Assembly (NCBI RefSeq): GCF_014635085.1
Contig: NZ_BMCH01000001.1
Coordinates: 341,151-405,150 of the forward strand
Reading direction: 5' to 3'
Source: Asaia siamensis
GTDB lineage: Bacteria > Pseudomonadota > Alphaproteobacteria > Acetobacterales > Acetobacteraceae
DNA: 64,000 nucleotides
The notes below the pieces were generated by a model. The model was not told where the DNA came from. It made no database searches and was given only the letters and a program-made list of their open reading frames with translations. Position numbers and translations under genes: made by a program. Every line of letters starts with the position of its first letter. Within the stretch, counting starts at the first letter, position 1. This document shows positions 56,395 through 64,000 of the stretch, one piece after another.

Positions 56395-56748
56395 TCAGCG
56401 CGGATTACGCAGCCAGCGATCACTCGCATGTCGGCTATGGGCAACATAAAATCCCCCCAGCAATCCAACCACTGCAACGATGGCGGTCCAGTATGATGGA
56501 CGGATGATCAGCAACGATATGGCCGGGGCGCCCGTCACCCCGATAAGGGCGCTCAGTACGGTCTCACGCCGTGTCGGGCCAAAATGGCGCACGGCATGGC
56601 AATTGGGGCATTCCTCATCGGTGCGCTGCATCTTGCCGCGACAGACAGGGCACAGCACCACCGTCTCCTGCGCGGGAGGGCGCGGTACGGGCAGATAATT
56701 CCCGGTCAGCACGGATCGCTGTCGGGGCAGGGGAGAGAGACGCACCAT
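56395..56748 (-). CDS. small membrane protein with a zinc ribbon
   Basis: 117 residues from ATG at 56748 (an in-frame ATG at 56814 would add 22 residues). CPVC and CPNC at about 33-36 and 47-50 form a zinc ribbon, followed by two membrane helices (ALIGVTGAPAISLLII and AIVAVVGLLGGFYVA) and a basic end. Not a family I can name. It lies between lptF and ccmI on the same strand, about 120 nt from ccmI, and could be part of either operon. Confidence 0.6.
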   Translation of the reverse strand: MVRLSPLPRQRSVLTGNYLPVPRPPAQETVVLCPVCRGKMQRTDEECPNCHAVRHFGPTRRETVLSALIGVTGAPAISLLIIRPSYWTAIVAVVGLLGGFYVAHSRHASDRWLRNPR

Positions 56749-56871
56749 GGAACCGCTCTTGCCGTTATCGAGAACGTTTTTGCAACAGCAAAATGGCAGC
56801 ATCGTGCCCATCATGTTTCGCTGACGTATTTTCCGAAACCTGACGGTCTCCCCTGCACACCGAGCCGAAGA

Positions 56872-57606
56872 TCAGGGATTCTGATCGTGCTCCCCTGCGG
56901 CGATGCGCGCTTCGACGGCAAGGCGCCAGGGCGCGTCGGCTGGCGCGGCATCGAGTGCCTTTCGATATAGCGCGAGGCTTTCGGCCGAGATATGCCCGTC
57001 CTGCTGTGTCTGAAGCTCGGCAATCTGCACGGCCAGTTCCGGAATGAACCGCGCAGACAGGGCCTGACGATAGGCGCGCAGTGCATCATCGGGGCGGTTG
57101 AGCGCCTCATCGACCTGACCCAGCAGAACAGACTGACGCACATACTCGAGATCGTCCGGCGTCATGCTGGCGACCTGTCTGTCGAGCTTTTCGAATAGCG
57201 CCTGCATGGCGGGAGGGACGTTAACCCCGCTCGTCTTGTGAGGCTGGGCAGGCAGGGAAGGGTGACCATTGGCAAGATAGAGCGCAAAGCCAAAACAGGG
57301 CAGGGCCACCAGAAGCACGGCGAAACGCAGTCTCTGATGAGACTGGATCCTGAACGTGGTTTCCTGAAGACGATCTGCAGCCAGAATGCGTCGCTGTATC
57401 TCCAGTTCGGCGCGGGAAACTTCACCGGCATCCATCAACCCGTTTTCATGGTCCCGGTCGAGATCGCGCAGTTGGTGACGATAGAGGGCCAGCGCGGAGG
57501 CTCTCGCGCTGACGGGTGATGCGACGTCCCGTCGTCTGGGCAGAAGCAAGCTCAGAAGGGGCAGCAGGATGACGAGCGTCGGGATGAGAAAGCCGAGCCA
57601 GTTCAT
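56872..57606 (-). CDS. ccmI: cytochrome c maturation protein CcmI
   Basis: 244 residues. An N-terminal membrane helix (FLIPTLVILLPLLSLLLP), then the family feature of a short cytoplasmic loop (LYRHQLRDLDRDHENGLMDAGEVSRAELEIQRR), a second helix (FAVLLVALPCFGFALYLA) and a short TPR-like periplasmic part (MTPDDLEYVRQSVLLGQVDEALNR). It delivers apocytochrome c to the haem ligation complex. It is shorter than E. coli CcmH C-terminal half or Rhodobacter CcmI. It overlaps ccmH by 4 nt. Confidence 0.85.
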   Translation of the reverse strand: MNWLGFLIPTLVILLPLLSLLLPRRRDVASPVSARASALALYRHQLRDLDRDHENGLMDAGEVSRAELEIQRRILAADRLQETTFRIQSHQRLRFAVLLVALPCFGFALYLANGHPSLPAQPHKTSGVNVPPAMQALFEKLDRQVASMTPDDLEYVRQSVLLGQVDEALNRPDDALRAYRQALSARFIPELAVQIAELQTQQDGHISAESLALYRKALDAAPADAPWRLAVEARIAAGEHDQNP

Positions 57607-58076
57607 CGCGTTATCTCCTGCTCGCGCAGGAGTTCGGCAAGCCGCTTCTTTTCCTGGTCATCGAGGGGCTCGGTTTTGCGCGGGCGGCGCAGCATCAGGG
57701 TGGCCAGAATGCCGCCGAGGGCAAGAGCAAGAACCGGCATTGCCCATAGCAGCAGGGTCGAGGCGGCAAGCCGAGGCTTCAGCCTGATGAATTCGCCATA
57801 GCGCTGCGTCATCCAGGCCATGATCTGCTGGTTGCTTTCTCCGGCAGCGACATGCTGACGCACCACATGACGCAGATCGCGTGCCAGAGAGGCCGAGCTG
57901 TCTTCGATCGACTCATTCTGGCAGACGAGGCAGCGCAATTGCGCGCCGATTGCTTCGGCACGCTTTTCCTGAGTCGGGTTGGGCAGCATCTCTGACGGGT
58001 CATCGAGGGCGCGGGCAGGCAGCGCCATGACGCACAGACCAATGGCAAGAGAGGCAAGGACGGCCAGTTTCTTCAT
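57603..58076 (-). CDS. ccmH: cytochrome c maturation protein CcmH (CcmH/CycL)
   Basis: 157 residues. Signal peptide, then LRCLVCQNESIEDSSASLARDLR, in which Cys49 and Cys52 form the thiol pair that reduces apocytochrome c. A C-terminal membrane helix (LLLWAMPVLALALGGILATLML) anchors it. It overlaps ccmG and ccmI by 4 nt each. Confidence 0.93.
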   Translation of the reverse strand: MKKLAVLASLAIGLCVMALPARALDDPSEMLPNPTQEKRAEAIGAQLRCLVCQNESIEDSSASLARDLRHVVRQHVAAGESNQQIMAWMTQRYGEFIRLKPRLAASTLLLWAMPVLALALGGILATLMLRRPRKTEPLDDQEKKRLAELLREQEITR

Positions 58077-58633
58077 GGCGTGGCGTTTGCCAGCGGCAGG
58101 ATTTCGCGACGGAAAAGCGTTTCATCGAGCGCCGAGGCGCCGTGCCAGGCGATACGACCGCCAGGTACGATCAGAAAGCTTTCCGGTACGCCGCTGACAC
58201 CCCAGTCGATGGCGGTCATGCCGCTTCGATCGAGTGCCACGCGCTCATAGGGCGAGCCGTCACGGGTGATGAAACGCCGGGCGTCTTCCGGCTTGTCCTT
58301 GTAGGCGATGCCCCAGAGCGGAATCTGACGGGCGATTTCCCTCAGCGCAGCCATTTCGGCGACGCAGGGGATGCACCAGGAGGCGAAGAAATTGACCAGA
58401 ACCGGTTTCGCATTCTGACTGAGAGCGGCGGCATCGAAACCGTCATCCGGGCCCGACAGGCCGGGAAGGGCAAAATCGGGAATGAGAGCGTCGCCCTTGT
58501 CCCGCCGAATGGCATGGGGGTCGAAAGAGCCATCCTGCATGGCCGAGAGCATTCTCCAGCAGCCAAAACCGGCCAGCCCGGCTCCCGCGACCGGCAGGGT
58601 CATGAGCAGGCGTCGCCTCGTCGAGATCGTCAT
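58073..58633 (-). CDS. ccmG: thiol:disulfide interchange protein CcmG/DsbE
   Basis: 186 residues. An N-terminal anchor (LLMTLPVAGAGLAGFGCW) is followed by a thioredoxin fold with FFASWCIPC (Cys87 and Cys90). GVSGVPESFLIVPGG contains the cis-Pro. It passes electrons to the apocytochrome in the periplasm. 4-nt overlaps with ccmF and ccmH. Confidence 0.93.
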   Translation of the reverse strand: MTISTRRRLLMTLPVAGAGLAGFGCWRMLSAMQDGSFDPHAIRRDKGDALIPDFALPGLSGPDDGFDAAALSQNAKPVLVNFFASWCIPCVAEMAALREIARQIPLWGIAYKDKPEDARRFITRDGSPYERVALDRSGMTAIDWGVSGVPESFLIVPGGRIAWHGASALDETLFRREILPLANATP

Positions 58634-60636
58634 GAGCGGCTTTCCTGAACGATGGGGGCGTGGGCGCTTCTGTCACGTGCTTTCCTGGGTGCGCCGAAGC
58701 GATGGCGCCTGTCGGCGAGGGAGAGGGCACCGCCGAAGGCCATGATGACGCCGCCCAGCCATATCCATGGGGCAAGGGGGTTGTTGTGCAGGCGCAGCAC
58801 ATAGCGGGCATCGGCACCGCTGCCCCGGCTCTCGCCAAGCGCGGCGTAAAGGTCACGTAGAAGATTGGTGCGAATAGCGACATCGGTCGTCACCTGATGC
58901 TGGCTCGTGAAATCGCGTCGTGATGGATGGAGCGTGGCAATCACCCGACCGTGGCGCGATACGGTTAGGTCGGCCACAAGGGCCTTGTAATTCGCCCCTG
59001 TCTCACGCCTGACCGAAACCAGCCGCCAGTCGAGTGCGCCCTGATGGATTGTCTGGCCGATCCCGATCTCGACCACGGCGTGACGCGCCTGGGACATGCC
59101 GGTGATGCCCAGTACCGTTACCCCTACTCCGATATGGGCAATTGCACTTCCCCAGACCGCCCGCGGCAGCCGGGGCAGGCGTTGGCGCACCACGCTCAAT
59201 CCGTCGCGCAGGCCGAGACGGGCAGCCAGATCGGTCAGGCTCGCCATGATCACCCACAGGGCAGCGGCGGCGCAGAGGATCGGCAGGATACCGTCAAGCA
59301 GAAAACAACCGGCTATCAGCGCCATCAGCGCGACCAGAGCCGCCACACGCAGGCGGCGCAGCAGCGGGCGGAGATTGCCGCGCTTCCAGGGGAGCATGGT
59401 TCCAAGCGCCATCGCGACCATCAGAGGCAGGGCCAGCGGAATGGTGGTCGCGTCGAAAAACGGCTTTCCGACAGAGAGGGTGCGCCCGGTCAGGATCTGC
59501 ATGAAAGGCGGATACATGGTGCCGGTCACGACCACGGCGCAGAGTGCGCAGAGCAGGATGTTATTGAGCACCAGCCCGCCCTCTCGCGAGACAGGCGCAA
59601 AAATGCCTCCGGGGGCGAGGCCCGGCGCCCGCCAGGCAAAAAGAAGAAGCGACCCGCCGATAACCAGCGCCAGAAGGCCGAGAATGAAGACGCCCCGTGC
59701 GGGATCATTCGCAAAGGCATGAACCGAATTGAGAATGCCCGAGCGCACGAGAAAAGTGCCGGAAAGCGAAAACGAGAAGCTGGCGATGGCGAGCAGCACC
59801 GTCCAGATACGCAGCGCGTCGCGTTTTTCGACCACGATGGCCGAATGCACCAGCGCCGTGCCTGTCAGCCAGGGAATGAGCGAGGCGTTTTCGACCGGGT
59901 CCCAGAACCAGTAGCCGCCCCAGCCGAGCACGTAATAGGACCACCATGACCCCATGGCGATGCCGCAGGTCAGAAAGCACCAGGCAGCCACCGCCCATGG
60001 GCGCACCCAACGCCCCCAGGCTGCGTCGACCCGGCCCTCGATCAGTGCGGCTACGGCAAAGGCAAAGGGTACGGCAAAGCCGACATAGCCCGTGTAGAGA
60101 ACAGGCGGATGAAAGGCGAGGCCGGGGTCCTGAAGGAGGGGGTTCATGCCTTGCCCATCGGCCGGGGCAGGCCAAATGCGGGCAAAGGGGTTGGAAGTCA
60201 GAAGGCAGAAAAGCTGAAACCCTGTCGAAACACCGCCAAGAATGGCCAGAACGCGCGCTTTCAGGATCAGCGGCAGGCCCCGTCCGAGCAGGGCGACAGC
60301 CCCGCCGCACAGGGCAAGAATAAGAGCCCAGAGCAGCACCGACCCTTCGTGATTACCCCAGACCCCCGTGATTTTATACAGAAGCGGTTTGCTCAGGGCA
60401 GAGTTGGCGGCAACATTCTGCACCGAGAAATCATCCTGCACCGCACAGGCGATCAGGCTCAGGAACGAATAGGCCAGCGCCAGAAGCTGCGCAAAGGCCA
60501 GACGTGGCGCGAGATCGAGCAGAAAGCGCTGCCCACGCCACGCGCCCCATAGCGGCAGGATGCATTGAGTGAGCGCGAGAACGCAGGCGAAAGCGAGGGC
60601 ATAATGCCCCTGTTCAGGTCCGAAAAAACTGCTCAT
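58630..60636 (-). CDS. ccmF: haem lyase subunit CcmF
   Basis: 668 residues from ATG at 60636; an earlier in-frame start overlapping most of ccmE's end is rejected. Some 14-15 membrane helices are visible. The WWD haem-handling motif is WGGYWFWDPVENASLIPW. GVWGNHEGSVLLW and SFSLSGTFLVRSGILNSVHAFA are also typical. It joins haem from CcmE to the CxxCH of apocytochrome c. It overlaps ccmE and ccmG by 4 nt. Confidence 0.95.
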   Translation of the reverse strand: MSSFFGPEQGHYALAFACVLALTQCILPLWGAWRGQRFLLDLAPRLAFAQLLALAYSFLSLIACAVQDDFSVQNVAANSALSKPLLYKITGVWGNHEGSVLLWALILALCGGAVALLGRGLPLILKARVLAILGGVSTGFQLFCLLTSNPFARIWPAPADGQGMNPLLQDPGLAFHPPVLYTGYVGFAVPFAFAVAALIEGRVDAAWGRWVRPWAVAAWCFLTCGIAMGSWWSYYVLGWGGYWFWDPVENASLIPWLTGTALVHSAIVVEKRDALRIWTVLLAIASFSFSLSGTFLVRSGILNSVHAFANDPARGVFILGLLALVIGGSLLLFAWRAPGLAPGGIFAPVSREGGLVLNNILLCALCAVVVTGTMYPPFMQILTGRTLSVGKPFFDATTIPLALPLMVAMALGTMLPWKRGNLRPLLRRLRVAALVALMALIAGCFLLDGILPILCAAAALWVIMASLTDLAARLGLRDGLSVVRQRLPRLPRAVWGSAIAHIGVGVTVLGITGMSQARHAVVEIGIGQTIHQGALDWRLVSVRRETGANYKALVADLTVSRHGRVIATLHPSRRDFTSQHQVTTDVAIRTNLLRDLYAALGESRGSGADARYVLRLHNNPLAPWIWLGGVIMAFGGALSLADRRHRFGAPRKARDRSAHAPIVQESRS

Positions 60637-61220
60637 CGACCGTTCGAGCCACCTGTTGCCCCACGGGCCATGCTGTTCAGGCTTTCGCTTGATGGCGGCT
60701 TGCCGAATCTCGGGTCCCACTTACCGCTGCGCTGCAGGGCAGCGGCGACTTCCTTGGGCATATAGGTCTCGTCATGTTTGGCCAGAACTTCTGACGCGAT
60801 AAAGGCGGAGCCGCCTCGATAGGTGCCCAGAGCCACAACGCTTTGTCCCTCGCGAAACAGATCGGGCAGAATGCCTTCATAGCGCACGTCGATAGCGGCC
60901 TGTCCGTCCGTCACCTCGAACTGGTTGATTGGTGTCTGCCCCTCAAGGCTGCGCCTGAGCGATCCTGCAACAACCATTCCCCCGAGGCGGATCACCCGGT
61001 CAGAGGCAGGTGGTGCTTTCAGGACCTGCGATGGCGCCATGAAAAACACGATGCTGGATGAAAACGCGTTCAGCACTAGTCCGGTAGCCACGGCGAAACA
61101 CCCCAGACAAGCCAGAACCAGCCACAGGCGGCGGCTCTTGCGTGTCATACGTCTTTTATGGCGGCTGCCTTGCGGCTCAGGTGAATGCCGTGACGTCCCG
61201 GTTGAGGAAGGAACTGTCAT
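60633..61220 (-). CDS. ccmE: cytochrome c haem chaperone CcmE
   Basis: 195 residues from ATG at 61220, which overlaps the ccmD stop (ATGA) like the other joints in this operon. ATG at 61148 (MTRKSRRLWLVL) would give the usual short N-terminus and cannot be excluded. A membrane anchor is followed by the OB-fold (RLGGMVVAGSL, FEVTDG, Y-GILPDLFREGQ). His149 and Tyr153 in KHDETYMP bind haem covalently. Confidence 0.92.
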   Translation of the reverse strand: MTVPSSTGTSRHSPEPQGSRHKRRMTRKSRRLWLVLACLGCFAVATGLVLNAFSSSIVFFMAPSQVLKAPPASDRVIRLGGMVVAGSLRRSLEGQTPINQFEVTDGQAAIDVRYEGILPDLFREGQSVVALGTYRGGSAFIASEVLAKHDETYMPKEVAAALQRSGKWDPRFGKPPSSESLNSMARGATGGSNGR

Positions 61221-61384
61221 ACTGTCGGCTTTCTGCGTGCGTCAGGGCGCTCGAGCAGGGCCAGTCGCGTTGTGGCGCGATGCAGGCGCAGGGCCAGTCC
61301 TATGCCAAGCCAGAGAGTGGCGAGCAGCGCACAGCCGTAAGAGGCGGCGATATAGGGCCAGTGGGTATAGGCGATATGAATCAT
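61217..61384 (-). CDS. ccmD: haem exporter protein CcmD
   Basis: 55 residues. It has one membrane helix (YIAASYGCALLATLWLGIGLA) followed by a basic C-terminus, and HWPYIAASYG is the typical CcmD start. It links CcmC and CcmE in haem delivery. It starts inside the ccmC stop codon (ATGA) and ends inside the ccmE start codon. Confidence 0.88.
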   Translation of the reverse strand: MIHIAYTHWPYIAASYGCALLATLWLGIGLALRLHRATTRLALLERPDARRKPTV

Positions 61385-62169
61385 GCCGACTCGCTCAGAG
61401 GGCGGGCGCGTCTGGTCAGCATCTGTTGCGCACGTGTCTCTATGATGGCGGCTTTCAGACGTCCTGTTACGAGCGCTGCAAATCCGGTGGCAAAACCGAT
61501 CATGCAGAGCGAGAGCGGCAGCAGCATCGATGACGGCATGGTGGGCGCATGGGTGAGGGTGATGCTGTCTGGCTGATGGAGCGTGTTCCACCAGGTCACG
61601 CTGAACTTGATGATCGGCAGATCGATAACACCGGCAATCGCCAGCACGGCGGCCGCGCGGTAGCCGCGCTGTGGGTCATCGAAGGCCTGAATGAGCGCGA
61701 TATGGCCGAGGTAGAGAAAAAAGAGCACGAGTACCGAGGTCAGTCTGGCGTCCCAGACCCACCAGGCGCCCCACATCGGCTTGCCCCAGAAGGCGCCTGT
61801 CAGCAGGCAGAGCGCCGTGACCACAGCGCCGACGGGACCGATTTCAACAGCAGCGAGATCGGCCAGAGGATGTTTCCAGACCAGAGACAGCACGCCGCAG
61901 ACGGCCAGAGTGGCGTAGCCCGCTGAAGCCAGAATTGCCATGGGCACATGCAGATACATGATGCGCACCGCATCGCCCTGCTGCCAGTCTGCGGGCGAGA
62001 AGAGCAGAGCCCAGACCAGACCGATGGCAAGGAATACGCCTGAAAAGGCGCATAGTGCAGGGAAGAGCCAGCGAGACAGGCGCAGGAAGCGACCAGGATT
62101 GGCGAAGCGATGCAGGAAGGCCCCCTGCGCGGGTCGCCCTGACAGGGGCTGATGCGTCGCTTTCGTCAC
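61381..62169 (-). CDS. ccmC: haem exporter protein CcmC
   Basis: 262 residues. Six membrane helices, conserved periplasmic His in MYLHVP and the WWD-like motif WGAWWVWDARLTSVLVLFFLYLG. INTLHQP-like (WWNTLHQPDSI) carries the second conserved His. It loads haem on CcmE. It is the first gene of the run. ccmA and ccmB, which usually come just before it, are not here; on the other side a divergent EVE-domain gene lies 180 bp away. Confidence 0.94.
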   Translation of the reverse strand: MTKATHQPLSGRPAQGAFLHRFANPGRFLRLSRWLFPALCAFSGVFLAIGLVWALLFSPADWQQGDAVRIMYLHVPMAILASAGYATLAVCGVLSLVWKHPLADLAAVEIGPVGAVVTALCLLTGAFWGKPMWGAWWVWDARLTSVLVLFFLYLGHIALIQAFDDPQRGYRAAAVLAIAGVIDLPIIKFSVTWWNTLHQPDSITLTHAPTMPSSMLLPLSLCMIGFATGFAALVTGRLKAAIIETRAQQMLTRRARPLSESA

Positions 62170-62347
62170 TCTTGGCCTCTCTCCTGCGGCGTTCGGGCAT
62201 GGTATAGCCCGAGAACGCCCCTATCCGATGAAGTTTTTTTGATCGGAATTCGTTTTGATAATGCAAAAAAATCTGCAGGGGGAGCGGGGCAGGGGCAATT
62301 AATTCAGGCATTTTCCACAGACCGAGCCGATGGAAGAGGGGGCGTTG

Positions 62348-62764
62348 ATGCAGTACTGGTTGATCAAATCCGAGCCAGAAACATTTTCATGGCAGCAGCA
62401 GGTCCAAAACGGGGTCGAACCCTGGACCGGGGTGCGGAACTATCAGGCGCGCAACAATCTCTCGGCCATGCGCTGCGGCGATCTGGCTTTCTTCTACCAC
62501 TCGGTCTCGGACAAGGAGATCGTGGGTGTCGTCGAAGTGGTGCGTGAGGCCTATCCCGACCCGACAGCGGAGGGAGAGAAATGGGTCTGCGTTGATGTGA
62601 AGGCACGCGGCGCTTTTGCCAATCCGGTATCGCTTGCGATGATCAAATCCGATCCAACCCTCTCGGAAATGGCGCTTCTGCGTCAGTCCCGCCTTTCCGT
62701 CGCGCCAGTGCGTGAAAGCGAATGGATCTATCTCTGCCAGCTTGGGCAGTGGCAGGGAAAATAG
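62348..62764 (+). CDS. EVE domain-containing protein
   Basis: 138 residues. MQYWLIKSEPETFSW at the start, then W-GVRNYQARNNL, GDLAFFYHS, IVGVVEVVREAYPD and W--VDVKA are the PUA-like EVE fold, which reads modified bases in RNA or DNA. The role in the cell is not established. It is divergent from ccmC and converges with the MocR-type gene, 28 nt away. The ATG at 62348 is chosen because all family members start there. Confidence 0.9.
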   Translation: MQYWLIKSEPETFSWQQQVQNGVEPWTGVRNYQARNNLSAMRCGDLAFFYHSVSDKEIVGVVEVVREAYPDPTAEGEKWVCVDVKARGAFANPVSLAMIKSDPTLSEMALLRQSRLSVAPVRESEWIYLCQLGQWQGK

Positions 62765-62792
62765 CCTTTCGGGCCCCTGATCTCTCTGTGGG

Positions 62793-64000
62793 TCAGGCTT
62801 TTGCCGGGGCAGAGAGACATTGTCCGAGCAGCGAGGCAATACGCTGTGGGTCATCCGGGCGCAGTGTCGCAAAACCGATCACAAGTCCCTCCTGTGTTGC
62901 GGCGTGGCAGAGGGCCGAAAGCCGGGCAACACGGTAGCCCGCTTGCGCAAGGGCTGTCTGACTGACCAGTTCGAAGCCTTTTTCCACAAAGCGGAGACCC
63001 AGTTGCACGCCGCCGCGTGGCCGGGTGACCACAACGCCCTCGCAATTTTGCAGCGCCTCATAGAGGGCTTCACCACGACTTTGATAAAGTCGTGCGATAT
63101 GGCGCAGATGTCTGCGGTAATGACCCGATTCCATCAGTTCCGACAAAGCAAGCTGGGCGTGAAGATTAGCGGCGCAGCCCATCGTGCGATGCGCGGCCCG
63201 CATCGGGTCGATCAGGGCTTCGGGTACGACTATCCAGCCGAGTCGAAGGCCCGGCAGAAGCGCCTTCGAGGCCGAACCGAGATAGATGCATTCCGTAAAG
63301 CTGCCATGCGCGGCAAGGGCCGCGATTTCGCGCCCATGCCAGAGAAACTCGCTGTCGTAATCGTCTTCTATGATCAGCGCGCCCTGACTGCGCGCGCGCT
63401 CAAGCAGGTCGAGGCGACGCGCAAGCCCCATCCGCCCACCCAGCGGATACTGATTTGAGGGGGTGATGTAGATGAGGCGCGCTTCGGGTGGCAGGGCCTC
63501 AACCTGCATTCCGTCGCTATCGACCGGCACAGGGCAAAGCGTCGCGCCTGCTGCCAGAAAGCTCGCTTTCGCGCCGACATAGCCGGGGTCTTCCATGGCG
63601 ATGACATCCCCCGGATCTGTCATGATCTGGGTAACAAGGCTGAGAGAGGCCTGCGTACCGGGCGTGATCAGTATCTGTTCTGGCCTGATGGCAAGGCCTC
63701 GATCGCTGGCCAGTCGCGTGCAGAGGGTTTCCCGAAGGGCCTGCGTGCCATGATAGCCGCCATATCCCGCTTCCTCTCCCCGTGCGGGTCGTGCCTGGCG
63801 GCGTAGGATCTGGGCCCAGAGACTGGCAGGGAACTCATGCTCGTCAGGCAGGCCGGGCGCCAGTCGCCCCGTCTCTGTTACATAGGTCGCCTTGCGCGGG
63901 TCATGTGCCAGACGTTGCCCGCGTGTCGAGACCCTTGGCGTGATGCTTTCGACCCTGTCGGTCGCGGGGGTGGTCGGCAGGCATGCCCTAGGCCGACTGC
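62793..64000 (-). CDS. MocR/PdxR-type GntR-family regulator with aminotransferase domain (N-terminus beyond the window)
   Basis: Only the C-terminal part of about 400 residues is present. The frame is open to the right edge. It is a fold type I aminotransferase: FPASLWAQILRR, GYGGYHGTQALRE, ITPGTQASLSLV, then Y-TPSNQYPLGG, IIEDDYDSEF and the PLP Lys in GSASKALLPGLRLGW. This pattern is the MocR/PdxR kind, in which an N-terminal GntR winged helix (here off the window) is fused to the aminotransferase. It may control vitamin B6, GABA or taurine genes; the target is unknown. Confidence 0.85.
   Translation of the reverse strand, partial: SRPRACLPTTPATDRVESITPRVSTRGQRLAHDPRKATYVTETGRLAPGLPDEHEFPASLWAQILRRQARPARGEEAGYGGYHGTQALRETLCTRLASDRGLAIRPEQILITPGTQASLSLVTQIMTDPGDVIAMEDPGYVGAKASFLAAGATLCPVPVDSDGMQVEALPPEARLIYITPSNQYPLGGRMGLARRLDLLERARSQGALIIEDDYDSEFLWHGREIAALAAHGSFTECIYLGSASKALLPGLRLGWIVVPEALIDPMRAAHRTMGCAANLHAQLALSELMESGHYRRHLRHIARLYQSRGEALYEALQNCEGVVVTRPRGGVQLGLRFVEKGFELVSQTALAQAGYRVARLSALCHAATQEGLVIGFATLRPDDPQRIASLLGQCLSAPAKA

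Overview
The window is a GC-rich alphaproteobacterial chromosome segment. Protein content and gene order (ffs-dnaX-ybaB-recR, yqeY-dnaG-rpoD, carA-carB-greA, lptF-lptG-lptD-surA-rsmA, a ccm operon, FYDLN-aroA-cmk-rpsA) point to an acetic acid bacterium (Acetobacteraceae). I cannot fix the genus from sequence alone. Almost every gene is a core housekeeping gene. There is no prophage, insertion sequence, CRISPR array, rRNA or tRNA that I could find.

Layout. 0-5 kb: metF behind a structured leader, a DUF333 lipoprotein, two HAD phosphatases separated by an AT-rich gap, and two small stress/secreted proteins. 4.8-7.7 kb (minus): clpA and clpS. 7.9-11.8 kb (plus): a D,D-carboxypeptidase, map and ggt. 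11.8-17.6 kb (plus): SRP RNA, dnaX, ybaB, recR, a pteridine-reductase-like SDR and a large GT2-type glycosyltransferase. 17.7-18.6 kb (minus): a secreted unknown and an FYDLN acid protein. 18.7-22.8 kb (plus): aroA, cmk and rpsA, with an elaborate leader before rpsA. 22.9-30.4 kb (plus): three consecutive glycosyltransferase genes, two of them giant multidomain fusions. 30.5-38.2 kb: a secreted unknown (plus), then threonine dehydratase, greA, carB and carA (minus). 38.4-48.7 kb (plus): yqeY-dnaG-rpoD-GNAT, rpsF-rpsR-rplI, cfa and a TonB-dependent receptor. 49-56.3 kb (minus): cspA, then the outer-membrane biogenesis run lptF-lptG-lptD-surA-rsmA. 56.4-62.2 kb (minus): a zinc-ribbon membrane protein and the cytochrome c maturation operon ccmC-D-E-F-G-H-I, whose genes all overlap by a few bases. 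62.3-64 kb: an EVE-domain protein and the C-terminal part of a MocR/PdxR-type regulator that runs off the window.

The most unusual signal is at carA. The carbamoyl-phosphate synthase small subunit carries an extra N-terminal helix-turn-helix-like domain of about 60 residues. A second start codon with a strong Shine-Dalgarno lies exactly at the canonical CarA start. The carA/yqeY intergenic region holds two copies of the same dyad, GGGAA-N5-TTCCC, 39 bp apart. Together these suggest (inference) a CarA that could bind its own promoter region while a shorter CarA is made from the internal start. Other points worth attention are the multi-hairpin rpsA leader, an intrinsic terminator that is also codons of a signal peptide, a tandem C-terminal domain in one giant glycosyltransferase, and an N-terminal array of about six WY-type repeats in the next.
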